A stretch of DNA of 64,000 bases from Pseudomonadota bacterium (GTDB lineage Bacteria; Pseudomonadota; Gammaproteobacteria; Burkholderiales; Thiobacteraceae). Both the position numbers and the translations under genes were made by a program. The DNA lies in NCBI GenBank assembly GCA_021812385.1, contig JAKANO010000018.1, positions 1-64,000 on the forward strand, read 5' to 3'. The notes under the pieces are model-generated. The model had not been told where the DNA came from and did no database searches. It was given only the letters and a program-made list of their open reading frames with translations. How positions within the stretch are numbered: the stretch's first letter is position 1; every line of letters starts with the position of its first letter. Shown one piece after another: positions 36,108 to 44,806 of the stretch.

Positions 36108-37868
36108 TTGAAGTCGACTCTTTTCACTGTATCTAGCCTCACGCTGTTAGCCGGTGTACTTGCCCTCAATGGCTGCGCGACCGATGCAGTCCGCTTTCCA
36201 CCCTCCGCAGGCCATATCAGCGAACCGCCCAAGACAGAAAGCGCAAGCAATATCCCGGCGCCGGTGCAAGTGCCTTTGGAGTTGCCGCCGCCGAAAGTGC
36301 AGGCCAAACCGCTCACCTATAACGTCGTCGTGACCGAAGTGCCGGTCAAGGAGTTGTTGTTTTCCTTGGCGCGCGACACCAAGCTCAACATCGATGTGCA
36401 CCCGAATATTCAAGGCGTGGTGACGCTGAACGCGATCAACGAACCGTTGACGGCGATTCTCGACCGTATCGCAAATCAAGTGAATATTCGTTACAAGCTG
36501 GAGGGCGACACGCTGATCGTGACGCCCGATACGCCGTATTTGAAATCGTATCAGGTGAATTACGTCAATCTGTCGCGCAAGACCAGTTCCAGTATTTCGG
36601 TCGCAACGCAAGTCGCCACCACTGGCTCGACGACGACCGGCAGCGCGGCAGCGGGCGGGGGCGCCGCCGGCGATAATAGTTCCAGCACCACGGTTACCGG
36701 CTCTTCCAGCAACGATTTCTGGGAAGTGTTGACGGCGAATATTCGCGATATTTTGAAATCCACGCGTAGCGCAGTGCAGTCCGCAGAAGATAAAAATGCC
36801 CGCGTTGAAGCTGCCCGCGCCTCGCGCGAAGAGCGCTTGCAGCAAGCCAATGCGGTGGCGCGCGCCGGGCAAGCAGCGCCGCAACTCTTCAATGCGGCAT
36901 TTGGGCAGGGCGCCCAAAATGCACTCGAAGAGAAAAAAGACGACGTGATTGTGAATCCGGTTTCAGGCACGGTGTTGGTGATGGGCACGGCAGCGCAGCA
37001 CAAACTTGTGAGCCAGTACATCGATGGCGTGACCGCGGCAGCGGCGCGCCAAGTCTTGATCGAGGCGACGATCGTCGAGGTCACGCTCAAAGATCAATTC
37101 CGCGCCGGCATCGATTGGTCGCGCGTGGCCGCTTTAGGCGCGGGCACCGGTTTTAATTTCAGGTCGGCCACCAATTTAGCGGGAAGCTTGACGGGTTTTC
37201 AAACCCTGACTTACCAAAACGCCAATAGCAATTTCTCGGCCGCGATCAATCTGCTGGATTCCTTCGGCGATGCGCGTGTGTTGTCGAGCCCAAAGTTGCT
37301 GGTATTGAATAATCAAACTTCCATTTTGAAAGTGGTGAATAACCTGGTTTATTTCACCATCAATGTGCAACAGGGGACGCTGTCATCGAGCGGTAGTGTG
37401 TTGACGTCGCCGACTTATACTTCCACGGTGAATACCGTGCCGGTCGGCGTGGTGATGAGCGTCACGCCGCAGGTCAACCAGAATGGGCGTGTAACCTTGG
37501 TGGTGCGCCCCACTATCTCGCGCCAAAATGGCGTAGTCCCCGATCCCAACCCCGCCCTAGGCGCCATCCAAAACAATGTGCCCGTGATACAGGTGCGTGA
37601 AATGGAATCGGTATTGCAAGTCACCAGCGGCGAAACGGCGATCCTGGGCGGTTTGATGCAGGATGATGTATCGAAAAACCGCGATGGCTTGCCGGGCCTG
37701 ACGGATAATCCGGTGACGAACATCTTGACCGGTACGCGCGACCGCAACGCCACGCAAACCGAGTTGGTGATTTTTTTGCGCCCGACCGTCATCACCAATC
37801 CCAGTTTGTCGAGCGATGAGCTGTCGTTCTACAAACGTTTTTTGCCGCAGTCTCCCGCTACTAAATGA
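36108..37868 (+). CDS. mshL: secretin MshL (outer-membrane pilus/secretion channel)
   Basis: A 586-residue secretin. The start is TTG 36108, preceded by GAGGA. It has a lipoprotein signal (SLTLLAGVLALNGC, the acylated Cys near residue 22). An N-terminal secretin domain with VPVKELLFSLARDTKLNIDV is followed by a Ser/Thr/Gly-rich linker (about 165-205) and the secretin core: QVLIEATIVEVTL, RVLSSPKLLVLNNQ and the C-terminal GGLMQDDVSKNRDGLPGL block. It probably forms the outer-membrane channel for an MSHA-like pilus or secreted pseudopilus. Confidence 0.92.
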   Translation: MKSTLFTVSSLTLLAGVLALNGCATDAVRFPPSAGHISEPPKTESASNIPAPVQVPLELPPPKVQAKPLTYNVVVTEVPVKELLFSLARDTKLNIDVHPNIQGVVTLNAINEPLTAILDRIANQVNIRYKLEGDTLIVTPDTPYLKSYQVNYVNLSRKTSSSISVATQVATTGSTTTGSAAAGGGAAGDNSSSTTVTGSSSNDFWEVLTANIRDILKSTRSAVQSAEDKNARVEAARASREERLQQANAVARAGQAAPQLFNAAFGQGAQNALEEKKDDVIVNPVSGTVLVMGTAAQHKLVSQYIDGVTAAAARQVLIEATIVEVTLKDQFRAGIDWSRVAALGAGTGFNFRSATNLAGSLTGFQTLTYQNANSNFSAAINLLDSFGDARVLSSPKLLVLNNQTSILKVVNNLVYFTINVQQGTLSSSGSVLTSPTYTSTVNTVPVGVVMSVTPQVNQNGRVTLVVRPTISRQNGVVPDPNPALGAIQNNVPVIQVREMESVLQVTSGETAILGGLMQDDVSKNRDGLPGLTDNPVTNILTGTRDRNATQTELVIFLRPTVITNPSLSSDELSFYKRFLPQSPATK

Positions 37869-38965
37869 GCTTATTGCTTAAGGCCTTGCAGCAAGCCGAC
37901 CGCGGATCGAATCTGACTCTGGAGCCGATGGAGGAGCGCACCGTCGAAACGCCCGCCGCCCCGCCTGCTTCAGCCAAAGCTGCCGCTGCCTTGATGTTCG
38001 AGAAACAAGCCCGCTCCGAGAAACGCCGCTTAATGGTTTTGCTAGGCTTGCTGGTGGCGGTGGTGCTGGGCATGGGCATCTATTTTTATCTCGCGGTGTT
38101 CATGCCTTGGATATTCCTGCCCACCCCGCCCGCTGCGCCCGTTGCCAGTGCGCCCGTGATGGCGACCCCGGCCACGACTGTTAGCGCAGATGTTCTCCCG
38201 CCGGCCGTGACACCCTTGCCGCCAACCCCCGAGGCGCTTCCGTTACGCGCCGCGCCTGACGCTGCACCGGCTGCGTTGCTTGATCGTCCGGCGGGGACAA
38301 TTAAACCGTTGAACCCGCGCAATCCGGTTGCGAGCTCATCGGTCAAAGATCGCGGCATCCAAATCAGCGGCGGCAGTGCTGCTGCGAGCGCGGCCCCTAG
38401 CGCCGGCGGTGTGATGGCGGCTTATCGGCTATTGCAAGACGGGCGCTTGGATGAAGCGCGGCGCGCTTATGAAGCTTTGCGTGTTGTGGCGCCGAGGAAT
38501 GCCGATGTGCTGCTCGGTCTGGGATTGATTGCGCAGCGCCAAGGGCGCACCGAGGATGCCGCGCAGCTGTATTTGAAAGCATTGGATATCGACCCCAAGA
38601 ATGCCTTTGCGCAAGCCAGTCTCGGCGGCTTGATTGCGCACACCGATGCGGCAGCGGCGGAAAGCCAGTTAAAGGCGCTCATCGCGCAACAGCCCAGCGC
38701 GTTTCTGTTTTTTCGCTTAGGCAATGTCTATGCGGCGCAAAGCCGATGGAACGAAGCGCAGGCCGCGTATTTCGAGGCGCAGCGTCTGGAGACGGACGCG
38801 CCCGACTACGCGTTCAATCTGGCGGTGAGCTTGGAACACATCAATCAGCCGCGCGTCGCGCTGGATTACTATCAGCGTGCGCTCAAGCTGGCGCAAACAA
38901 AAACGGCGGCATTTGATTTGGCGCAGCTTAAGTCGCGCATTCAACAGTTGGGCAGCACAAAATAA
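37865..38965 (+). CDS. mshN: MshN-like TPR membrane protein
   Basis: A 366-residue protein. ATG 37865 overlaps the mshL stop. A short cytoplasmic N-terminus (SLLLKALQQADRGSN) precedes one membrane helix around 60-80 (LMVLLGLLVAVVLGMGIYFYL). A Pro/Ala-rich linker follows, then about five TPR-like helices from residue 180 onward (ADVLLGLGLIAQRQGRTEDAA; FFRLGNVYAAQSRWNEAQ). The layout matches MshN-type bitopic scaffold proteins. Periplasmic TPRs probably bind the secretin or other msh parts. Confidence 0.8.
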   Translation: MSLLLKALQQADRGSNLTLEPMEERTVETPAAPPASAKAAAALMFEKQARSEKRRLMVLLGLLVAVVLGMGIYFYLAVFMPWIFLPTPPAAPVASAPVMATPATTVSADVLPPAVTPLPPTPEALPLRAAPDAAPAALLDRPAGTIKPLNPRNPVASSSVKDRGIQISGGSAAASAAPSAGGVMAAYRLLQDGRLDEARRAYEALRVVAPRNADVLLGLGLIAQRQGRTEDAAQLYLKALDIDPKNAFAQASLGGLIAHTDAAAAESQLKALIAQQPSAFLFFRLGNVYAAQSRWNEAQAAYFEAQRLETDAPDYAFNLAVSLEHINQPRVALDYYQRALKLAQTKTAAFDLAQLKSRIQQLGSTK

Positions 38966-39007
38966 TTGGGCCACGGGCGTCTCCGTGCTTAACAAGGTCT
39001 TTCCGGA

Positions 39008-40717
39008 ATGTCTGAACAGCGCAAAAAACAACGCTTAGGCGAACTGTTGGTGCAGCAAGGGTTGATCACGCAGGATCAATTGCGCATCGCCTTGATCGAG
39101 CAGGAGCAGAGCGGCTTGCCCTTGGGGCGGCAGTTGGTGTTGCTGGGCTTTGTCACCGAGGCCGTGATCCGCGACATCGTGGCGCATACCATCGGCCAGG
39201 AAAGCGTAGACCTGGCCAGCGTGGCGCCGGATGCGGAGGCGATGCGCCTGGTGCCGGAGGATTTCGCGCGGCGGCATAATCTGTTGCCGATCGCGCTGGA
39301 TATCGAGCGGCAACTGTTGGTCATCGCGATGTCGGATATGTTCAACGTCGTCGCGCTGGACCAGTTGCGCGCGATGATCGATGCGCACATCGAGATCAAG
39401 ACCGTGCTCGCCGGCTTGGCGCAACTGCAAGAGTACATCGACCGTTTCTACGGCTATGATCTTTCGGTCGATGGCATATTGCGCGAGATCGAAACCGGCG
39501 AAATCGATTACCAGAGTTTGCAAACGGCAACGGGAGAAATGGAATACACCCAGCCCGTGGTGCGGCTGGTGAATTCGCTGTTGGTGGATGCGGTCAAGCA
39601 CGGCGCATCCGACATCCACTTCGAGCCGGAATACGCCTTCCTGCGCATCCGCTACCGCATCGACGGCGTGCTGGAGCAAGTGCGCAGCTTGCACAAGACC
39701 TATTGGCCGAGCATCGTGGTGCGCTTGAAAGTCATGAGCGGCATCAACATCGCCGAGACGCGCGCCGCGCAGGACGGCCGCTTCTCGCTCAATCTTTCCG
39801 GGCGCCCGATCGATTTTCGCGTGTCCACCCAGCCCACGGTGTACGGTGAAAATATCGTGTTGCGGATATTGGATCGCGAGCGCTCCATCATCCCGCTGGA
39901 GCGCATGAATTTGGATGCCGATACCTTGGATACGCTGCGCCTGATGATGGCGCGGCCGGAAGGCATTCTGATCGTCACCGGCCCCACCGGCTCGGGCAAG
40001 ACCACCACGCTGTATTCGCTGCTGACGCATCTCAACAACGAAACCATCAACATCATGACGCTGGAAGATCCGGTGGAATATCCGGTGACCTTGATGCGCC
40101 AGACCTCGGTCAACGAGACGGTGAAGATGGATTTTGTGAACGGCATTCGCTCCATCATGCGCCAAGACCCGGACGTGATTTTGGTGGGCGAGGTGCGCGA
40201 CAAGGATACGGCGGTGATGGCGTTCCGCGCCGCCATGACCGGGCATCAAGTGTTTACTACCTTGCACACCAATTCCGCGCTCGGCACTATCCCGCGCTTG
40301 CTGGATATCGGCATCTCCACCGAGATCATGTCCGGCAACATCATCGGCGTGATCGCACAACGCTTGGCGCGGGTGCTGTGCCCGCATTGCAAGCAAGCCT
40401 ATCAGCCGGCGCCCGAAGAGCTGAAATTGTTGGGGCAAACGCCGGACGATGACCCGACCATCTACCGCGCGGTGGGTTGTGTGCATTGCCACCACAAAGG
40501 CTATCGCGGCCGCATCGCGCTCATGGAGCTGCTGTTCATCGACAGCGATCTGGATGAGCTGATCGCGCGCCATGCCACGGTGCGCGAGCTGCGCGAAGCC
40601 GCGCTGGGCAAAGGCTTCAAAACCTTGGCGGAAGATGGCATTCGGCGCGTGCTGGAAGGACGCACCAGTTTGGCGGAAGTGTCGCGCGTGGTTGATTTGA
40701 CCGGACGCGTGCGTTAA
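39008..40717 (+). CDS. mshE: MshE/GspE-type pilus extension ATPase with MshEN domain
   Basis: A 569-residue ATPase. The N-terminus matches the MshEN c-di-GMP-binding pattern: RLGELLVQQG then LITQDQLRIALIEQ (about residues 9-33) and LPLGRQLVLLGFVT (about 39-52). The ATPase core has Walker A GPTGSGKTTTLYS, the Asp box and the Walker B region DPDVILVGEVRD, and a His box. A zinc-binding tetracysteine pair is CPHCKQ and CVHCHHKG. It powers pilus or pseudopilus assembly with MshG. It begins 42 bases after mshN. Confidence 0.93.
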   Translation: MSEQRKKQRLGELLVQQGLITQDQLRIALIEQEQSGLPLGRQLVLLGFVTEAVIRDIVAHTIGQESVDLASVAPDAEAMRLVPEDFARRHNLLPIALDIERQLLVIAMSDMFNVVALDQLRAMIDAHIEIKTVLAGLAQLQEYIDRFYGYDLSVDGILREIETGEIDYQSLQTATGEMEYTQPVVRLVNSLLVDAVKHGASDIHFEPEYAFLRIRYRIDGVLEQVRSLHKTYWPSIVVRLKVMSGINIAETRAAQDGRFSLNLSGRPIDFRVSTQPTVYGENIVLRILDRERSIIPLERMNLDADTLDTLRLMMARPEGILIVTGPTGSGKTTTLYSLLTHLNNETINIMTLEDPVEYPVTLMRQTSVNETVKMDFVNGIRSIMRQDPDVILVGEVRDKDTAVMAFRAAMTGHQVFTTLHTNSALGTIPRLLDIGISTEIMSGNIIGVIAQRLARVLCPHCKQAYQPAPEELKLLGQTPDDDPTIYRAVGCVHCHHKGYRGRIALMELLFIDSDLDELIARHATVRELREAALGKGFKTLAEDGIRRVLEGRTSLAEVSRVVDLTGRVR

Positions 40718-40746
40718 TAAGACTATGATGACCGTTCACGCATAAC

Positions 40747-41952
40747 ATGCCGGCCTTCCAATATTTCGCGGTGGATCATGCCGGCAGCCATGTGCGCGGG
40801 CGCATGGATGCGATCAATGAAAACGACTTAGAACAGCGTTTGCGCCGCATGGGCCTGGATTTGGTGACCAGCCGGCCGAAGGCGAGCGCGCCGATTTTTT
40901 CCCTGGGCAAGCGCGTATCGCGCCAAGATATCATCAACTTTTGTTTCCACTTGGAACAAATCGCGCACAGCGGCATCCCTTTGCTCGACGGCTTGGCCGA
41001 TCTCGCGCAGAGCACCGACAACAAACGCTTCCGCGATGTCATTTCCGCCGTGCATGAAGACATGGAGGGCGGCAAACTACTGTCCGAGGCCTTGGCGCAA
41101 CACCCGGCGGTATTCGATCAGCTGTTCACCAGCTTGATACGCACCGGCGAGCAGACCGGAAACATGCAGGAAGTGTTGTGCGATCTTGGCACCATGCAAC
41201 GCTGGCAAGACGAGCTGCTGTCCAAGACCAAGTTATTATTGATGTATCCCACCATGGTGTTCATCGTCGTCACCGGGGTGATCTTTTTCCTGATGCTGTA
41301 CTTGGTGCCGAAGCTGGTGAGCTTTATCGCCACCATGAATCAAACGCTGCCCCTGCAAACGAAAATCTTGATCGGCATCGCGGATATTTTTGCGCGCTTT
41401 TGGCCGCTGCTGCTGGGCCTGCCCTTGCTGTTGTTGTTCGCGGCGGTGACGATGGTGCAAAGCAACCCGCGCGCGCGGCTGTATTGGGATTATTTAAAGC
41501 TCAATTTGCCCTTGATCGGGCCGGCTTTGCAGCAGTTGCTGATGGCGCGCTTCGCCAACTATTTTGCGCTGCTGTACCGCTCCGGCATTACCATTCTCGA
41601 CGCGCTCGCGGCGTGCGAAGGCGTGGTGGCGAATCGTTATGTGGCCAATGCCTTGCAGCGCGCTGCGCAGCAAGTGAGCGCCGGTGAAAGCTTGACGGAA
41701 AGTCTGCGTAACCTGGGACTGTTCCCGCCCTTGGTGATCCGCATGATGCGCATCGGTGAAACCACCGGCGCCTTGGACGAAGCCTTGTTGAACGTGGGGC
41801 ACTATTATCGCCGCAGCGTGGAAGAATGGATCGAGCGCGCCTTGAAACTATTGCAGGTCAGCTTGACCTTGTTTCTGGCGTCGATCTTGGCGTTTATCAT
41901 ATTCGCAGTGCTATCGCCGATTTATGATATTTTGGGCAAACTCACTTATTAA
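40747..41952 (+). CDS. mshG: inner-membrane platform protein MshG (GspF/PilC family)
   Basis: A 401-residue polytopic protein of the PilC/GspF family, with two repeated T2SSF domains (about 70-190 and 270-395; compare SGIPLLDGLADLAQSTDNKRF and SGITILDALAACEGVVANRYV) and three membrane helices. It anchors the MshE ATPase to the membrane. ATG 40747 follows mshE by 29 bases. A CGCCAAG repeat of 148 bases follows and separates it from mshI. Confidence 0.92.
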   Translation: MPAFQYFAVDHAGSHVRGRMDAINENDLEQRLRRMGLDLVTSRPKASAPIFSLGKRVSRQDIINFCFHLEQIAHSGIPLLDGLADLAQSTDNKRFRDVISAVHEDMEGGKLLSEALAQHPAVFDQLFTSLIRTGEQTGNMQEVLCDLGTMQRWQDELLSKTKLLLMYPTMVFIVVTGVIFFLMLYLVPKLVSFIATMNQTLPLQTKILIGIADIFARFWPLLLGLPLLLLFAAVTMVQSNPRARLYWDYLKLNLPLIGPALQQLLMARFANYFALLYRSGITILDALAACEGVVANRYVANALQRAAQQVSAGESLTESLRNLGLFPPLVIRMMRIGETTGALDEALLNVGHYYRRSVEEWIERALKLLQVSLTLFLASILAFIIFAVLSPIYDILGKLTY

Positions 41953-41972
41953 CATTAAAGCTGTATTCACTC

Positions 41973-42120
41973 ACCGCCAAGACGCCAAGAGCGCCAAGAT
42001 GAAAAGCCAGCATAAAGACAGAGCAGTGCAATTAAACGCAAAAAAGCATCAGTCAAAGCGTGTCGCGCCGGCGCGCTTTAATGGTTTGTCTGGCTTGGCG
42101 TGCTTTGCGGCTTGGCGGTT
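41973..42120. repeat. CGCCAAG-type inverted repeat between mshG and mshI
   Basis: The left arm ACCGCCAAGACGCCAAGAG (from 41973) carries three CGCCAAG words; the right arm, ending in GCGGCTTGGCGGTT (42120), carries their complements. The arms enclose an A/T-rich centre. It lies in the msh operon, 22 bases ahead of the mshI-like start. Confidence 0.9.
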
Positions 42121-42141
42121 GACCGATTTTTAAGATTAACC

Positions 42142-43695
42142 ATGGCCGCCAAAATCCTCGTCAGCCTCACCGCCCGCAGCGCGCGTTTCGCCCTCTTCGA
42201 ACGCGGCGCTTTATCGCGGCTGGAGGCCTACGAAAATGGGGAAAGCGCCTGGAACGCCTTCGGCACCTTGCTGCAACAATATGCCGACACCCCGGTCTAC
42301 CTGATGCTGGACACGGTAGACGAAGAATACCGCACCGAAATTTTGCCGCATGTGCGCGGCAGCGCGCGGCGCGAGATGCTCAAGCGCAAGCTCGGCCAGT
42401 TGCTGCGCACCGCACCATATCGCGCGAGTTGGTTGCAAGGGCGCGAGCAGGGCGGCGGCAAGCGTCAGGACGACATCTACCTGTTTCTCGCGCTGAATTC
42501 CGGCGAATTGCTGCGCCCCTATCTCGACCACATCCAGCGCCTGCGCGCACCGTTGGCGGGGATTTATTTGCTGCCGCAGGTGAGCCAAGCCTTGGCGACG
42601 CAATTGAAATGCGCAACGCCCGGCGTTTTACTCGTGTCGTGTCAACAAGGCGGCTTGCGCCAAAGTTATTTTCTGAATGGCCGCTTGCGTATCAGCCGCT
42701 TAACGCCATTCGATCCCCAAGGCGATATGCAGCGCGATGCGAACGTGGCGGAGTACTACGCCGCTGAAATCGAAAAAAGCCGTTTATTCCTCTACAACAG
42801 CCGATTATTGCCGCGCGATGTGCGCCTCACGGTGCAGTTGCTGGATTTTGATGGCAAGCTCACAGGGCTGCCGGCGCAATTGCCGCAAGATCCCAATTTA
42901 AGTTGTCAGTGCATTCCTTTTGAACAAGTTTGCGCCACGCTGGGCATCGCGGCCAATGCGCTGCCGGGCGACAGCGAAGCCTTGCATCTGTATTTGCTTG
43001 GAAAATATCCGCCGGCGGTGAGTCTCGCCGCGCCCCAGCTGACCGGCGATTTCACCGTGCATCAGTGGCGGCTGGGGCTGTATGCGGCGAGCGCTGCGCT
43101 CGCCGCGGCGGCCTTATTGTGGAGCGGATATAACCTGTATCGCGGCTACGCCAATCAAGCGGCTATCAAGAACGTCATGGCCGACACGGCGCGCTATCGC
43201 GCGCAGTATGAAGAAGCGGCGCGGCACTTTCCCGCCGCTCCGGTTTCCGCCGACAAATTGCGCCGTGCCGTCGAAATCACCGGGCAGCTCAAGCAGCTCG
43301 CGCGCACGCCGGAGACATTCATGCAAACCGTGGCGCAGGGATTGAATGCTTTTCCGCAAATCCAGCTGGATCGAATGCAATGGCAATACGCGCCCGATAG
43401 CGGTGCTGCCGCGACGGTGCAGGCAACGAATGCCGACGCCAACTGGCGGCAGCAGGGAGAAATCGAGGCCGAAATTCGCCCCTTTACCGGCGATTACCGT
43501 TCCGCGCTTGCGCTCATCGAGCGTTTCGCGGCGGCGCTGCGCAGCCAATCGGGCGTAGCCGACGTCAAGATCACCAAGCTGCCGGTCGATCTCGATTCCG
43601 GCACTGCCCTGAGGGGCAGCACCCAAGACAATGTGGAGACGAAGCCGGGAGCGGCGCAATTTAAACTGAAGATTATGCTGAAACGTAAACCATGA
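42142..43695 (+). CDS. mshI: MshI-like biogenesis protein with PilN-like C-terminal region
   Basis: A 517-residue protein. The start is ATG 42142 (MAAKILVSLTARSARF). The first 300 residues look actin-like/PilM-like by position in the cluster, though no clean motif is visible. A membrane helix lies around 310-332 (LGLYAASAALAAAALLW), followed by a coiled region and a PilN-like periplasmic domain. The bitopic layout fits MshI, the inner-membrane assembly platform partner of MshJ. Its stop overlaps the next start by 4 bases. Confidence 0.72.
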   Translation: MAAKILVSLTARSARFALFERGALSRLEAYENGESAWNAFGTLLQQYADTPVYLMLDTVDEEYRTEILPHVRGSARREMLKRKLGQLLRTAPYRASWLQGREQGGGKRQDDIYLFLALNSGELLRPYLDHIQRLRAPLAGIYLLPQVSQALATQLKCATPGVLLVSCQQGGLRQSYFLNGRLRISRLTPFDPQGDMQRDANVAEYYAAEIEKSRLFLYNSRLLPRDVRLTVQLLDFDGKLTGLPAQLPQDPNLSCQCIPFEQVCATLGIAANALPGDSEALHLYLLGKYPPAVSLAAPQLTGDFTVHQWRLGLYAASAALAAAALLWSGYNLYRGYANQAAIKNVMADTARYRAQYEEAARHFPAAPVSADKLRRAVEITGQLKQLARTPETFMQTVAQGLNAFPQIQLDRMQWQYAPDSGAAATVQATNADANWRQQGEIEAEIRPFTGDYRSALALIERFAAALRSQSGVADVKITKLPVDLDSGTALRGSTQDNVETKPGAAQFKLKIMLKRKP

Positions 43696-44312
43696 AACTC
43701 AGCAACCTGCATTGGGGAATTTTGCGCGCGCCCTTGTTGGTGTTAGCGGCGGCGAGCGCGTTTGCGTTTGCCTTGGTATTCTTTACCTATCGATCGAGCG
43801 CTGCGAGCAGCGCGCAATTGGAGCGCGAACATGCGGCTTTAAACAGCATCCGCCAAAGGACTTCCCAGGCGGACCAAGAACGGCAGCTCATCGTACGTTA
43901 TCGCGACGCTTATGAAGGCTTGCATCGCAGCGGCACCATCGGCCCGGAACAGCGCGTCAATTGGCTCGACGCGCTGCGGGCGGCGAACCAAGAGGCGCAG
44001 ACGCTGGGCGTGGATTACGAGTTGAGCCAACAGGCGGCATCACCGATCAAGCTCGATACCGCCGGTTATAAATTGCAGCAGACGACGATGAAACTCAATA
44101 TTAAATTGCTGCATGAAGAAGACCTGCTGAATTTTTTGCGCGCACTCGAAGCGCAACGCGCCGGTCTCTATTTATTGCAAAGTTGCAGCATTAACCGCAG
44201 TGCCAATGCCCCCTTCAGCGTGCGCTTTGAACCCAAGCTGAGCGCGGAATGCGAATTGGCGTGGCTGTCCTTGGCGGATATTGCTGCGGCGGAAAGCGCG
44301 AGCCCGCAATGA
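43692..44312 (+). CDS. mshJ: MshJ/PilO-like membrane protein
   Basis: A 206-residue bitopic protein. An N-terminal membrane helix (LLVLAAASAFAFALVFFTY, about 13-34) precedes a periplasmic coiled coil (about 36-75) and a PilO-like ferredoxin-fold region (about 110-190) with YKLQQTTMKLNIKLLHEEDL. Two Cys residues near the C-terminus may pair. It overlaps mshI and mshK by 4 bases each, a tightly coupled order typical of PilMNO-like assembly genes. Confidence 0.75.
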   Translation: MKLSNLHWGILRAPLLVLAAASAFAFALVFFTYRSSAASSAQLEREHAALNSIRQRTSQADQERQLIVRYRDAYEGLHRSGTIGPEQRVNWLDALRAANQEAQTLGVDYELSQQAASPIKLDTAGYKLQQTTMKLNIKLLHEEDLLNFLRALEAQRAGLYLLQSCSINRSANAPFSVRFEPKLSAECELAWLSLADIAAAESASPQ

Positions 44313-44806
44313 AAGCGCTTTTAATTTTAACCGGCTGTGTGCTCACGCTAACGGTGCAAGCCGAACCCTTAGGGCGCTTGTTCTTTACACCGGAGCAGCG
44401 CGCCTTGCTGGATACCGCGCGTAGAACCATGCCGATGAATACGGGTAGCGCCGCCGAAGCGCCGAGTGCGCCGGACTTCAGCTTGAAAGGCATCGTCACG
44501 CGCAGCGACGGCAAACGCAGCATTTGGGTGAATGGCCGCGTGGAACAAGGCAGCGTGCGCCCCGGCACGCAGGAGCGCAACCAAGTGCAGATCCAGCTAC
44601 CCAGCGGCGAAGTGAAATTAAAAGTCGGCCAAAGCATTGACCCCGCGACAGGGCGGGTCACGGAAAATTATCGCCGTCCGCCGCCCGAGCCGGCCATCAC
44701 CAAACCCACGCCGCCCCAAGCGCCAACGCCGCCCGCTGTCAGCAAAACGCCTGCGCCCAAGGCACGCGATGACGACGCCGAAAACGACAACACGACCCCG
44801 CAGTAG
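44309..44806 (+). CDS. mshK: MshK/PilP-like exported protein
   Basis: A 165-residue protein with a signal peptide (MKALLILTGCVLTLTVQA). It contains a short PilP-like beta domain (FSLKGIVTRSDGKRSIWVNG) of the kind that contacts secretins. A long Pro/Ala/Arg-rich tail follows (about 115-165). ATG 44309 overlaps the mshJ stop. Its 3' end overlaps the next gene by 38 bases in a different frame. Confidence 0.7.
   Translation: MKALLILTGCVLTLTVQAEPLGRLFFTPEQRALLDTARRTMPMNTGSAAEAPSAPDFSLKGIVTRSDGKRSIWVNGRVEQGSVRPGTQERNQVQIQLPSGEVKLKVGQSIDPATGRVTENYRRPPPEPAITKPTPPQAPTPPAVSKTPAPKARDDDAENDNTTPQ

Noticed and set aside
39035..40573. Long open frame (512 codons) antisense to mshE
   Set aside because: A codon-bias shadow of the real gene; the translation is His/Gln/Arg rich with no domain and no ribosome site. 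The same applies to antisense frames at 1862-2812, 7112-8038 and 53283-54305.
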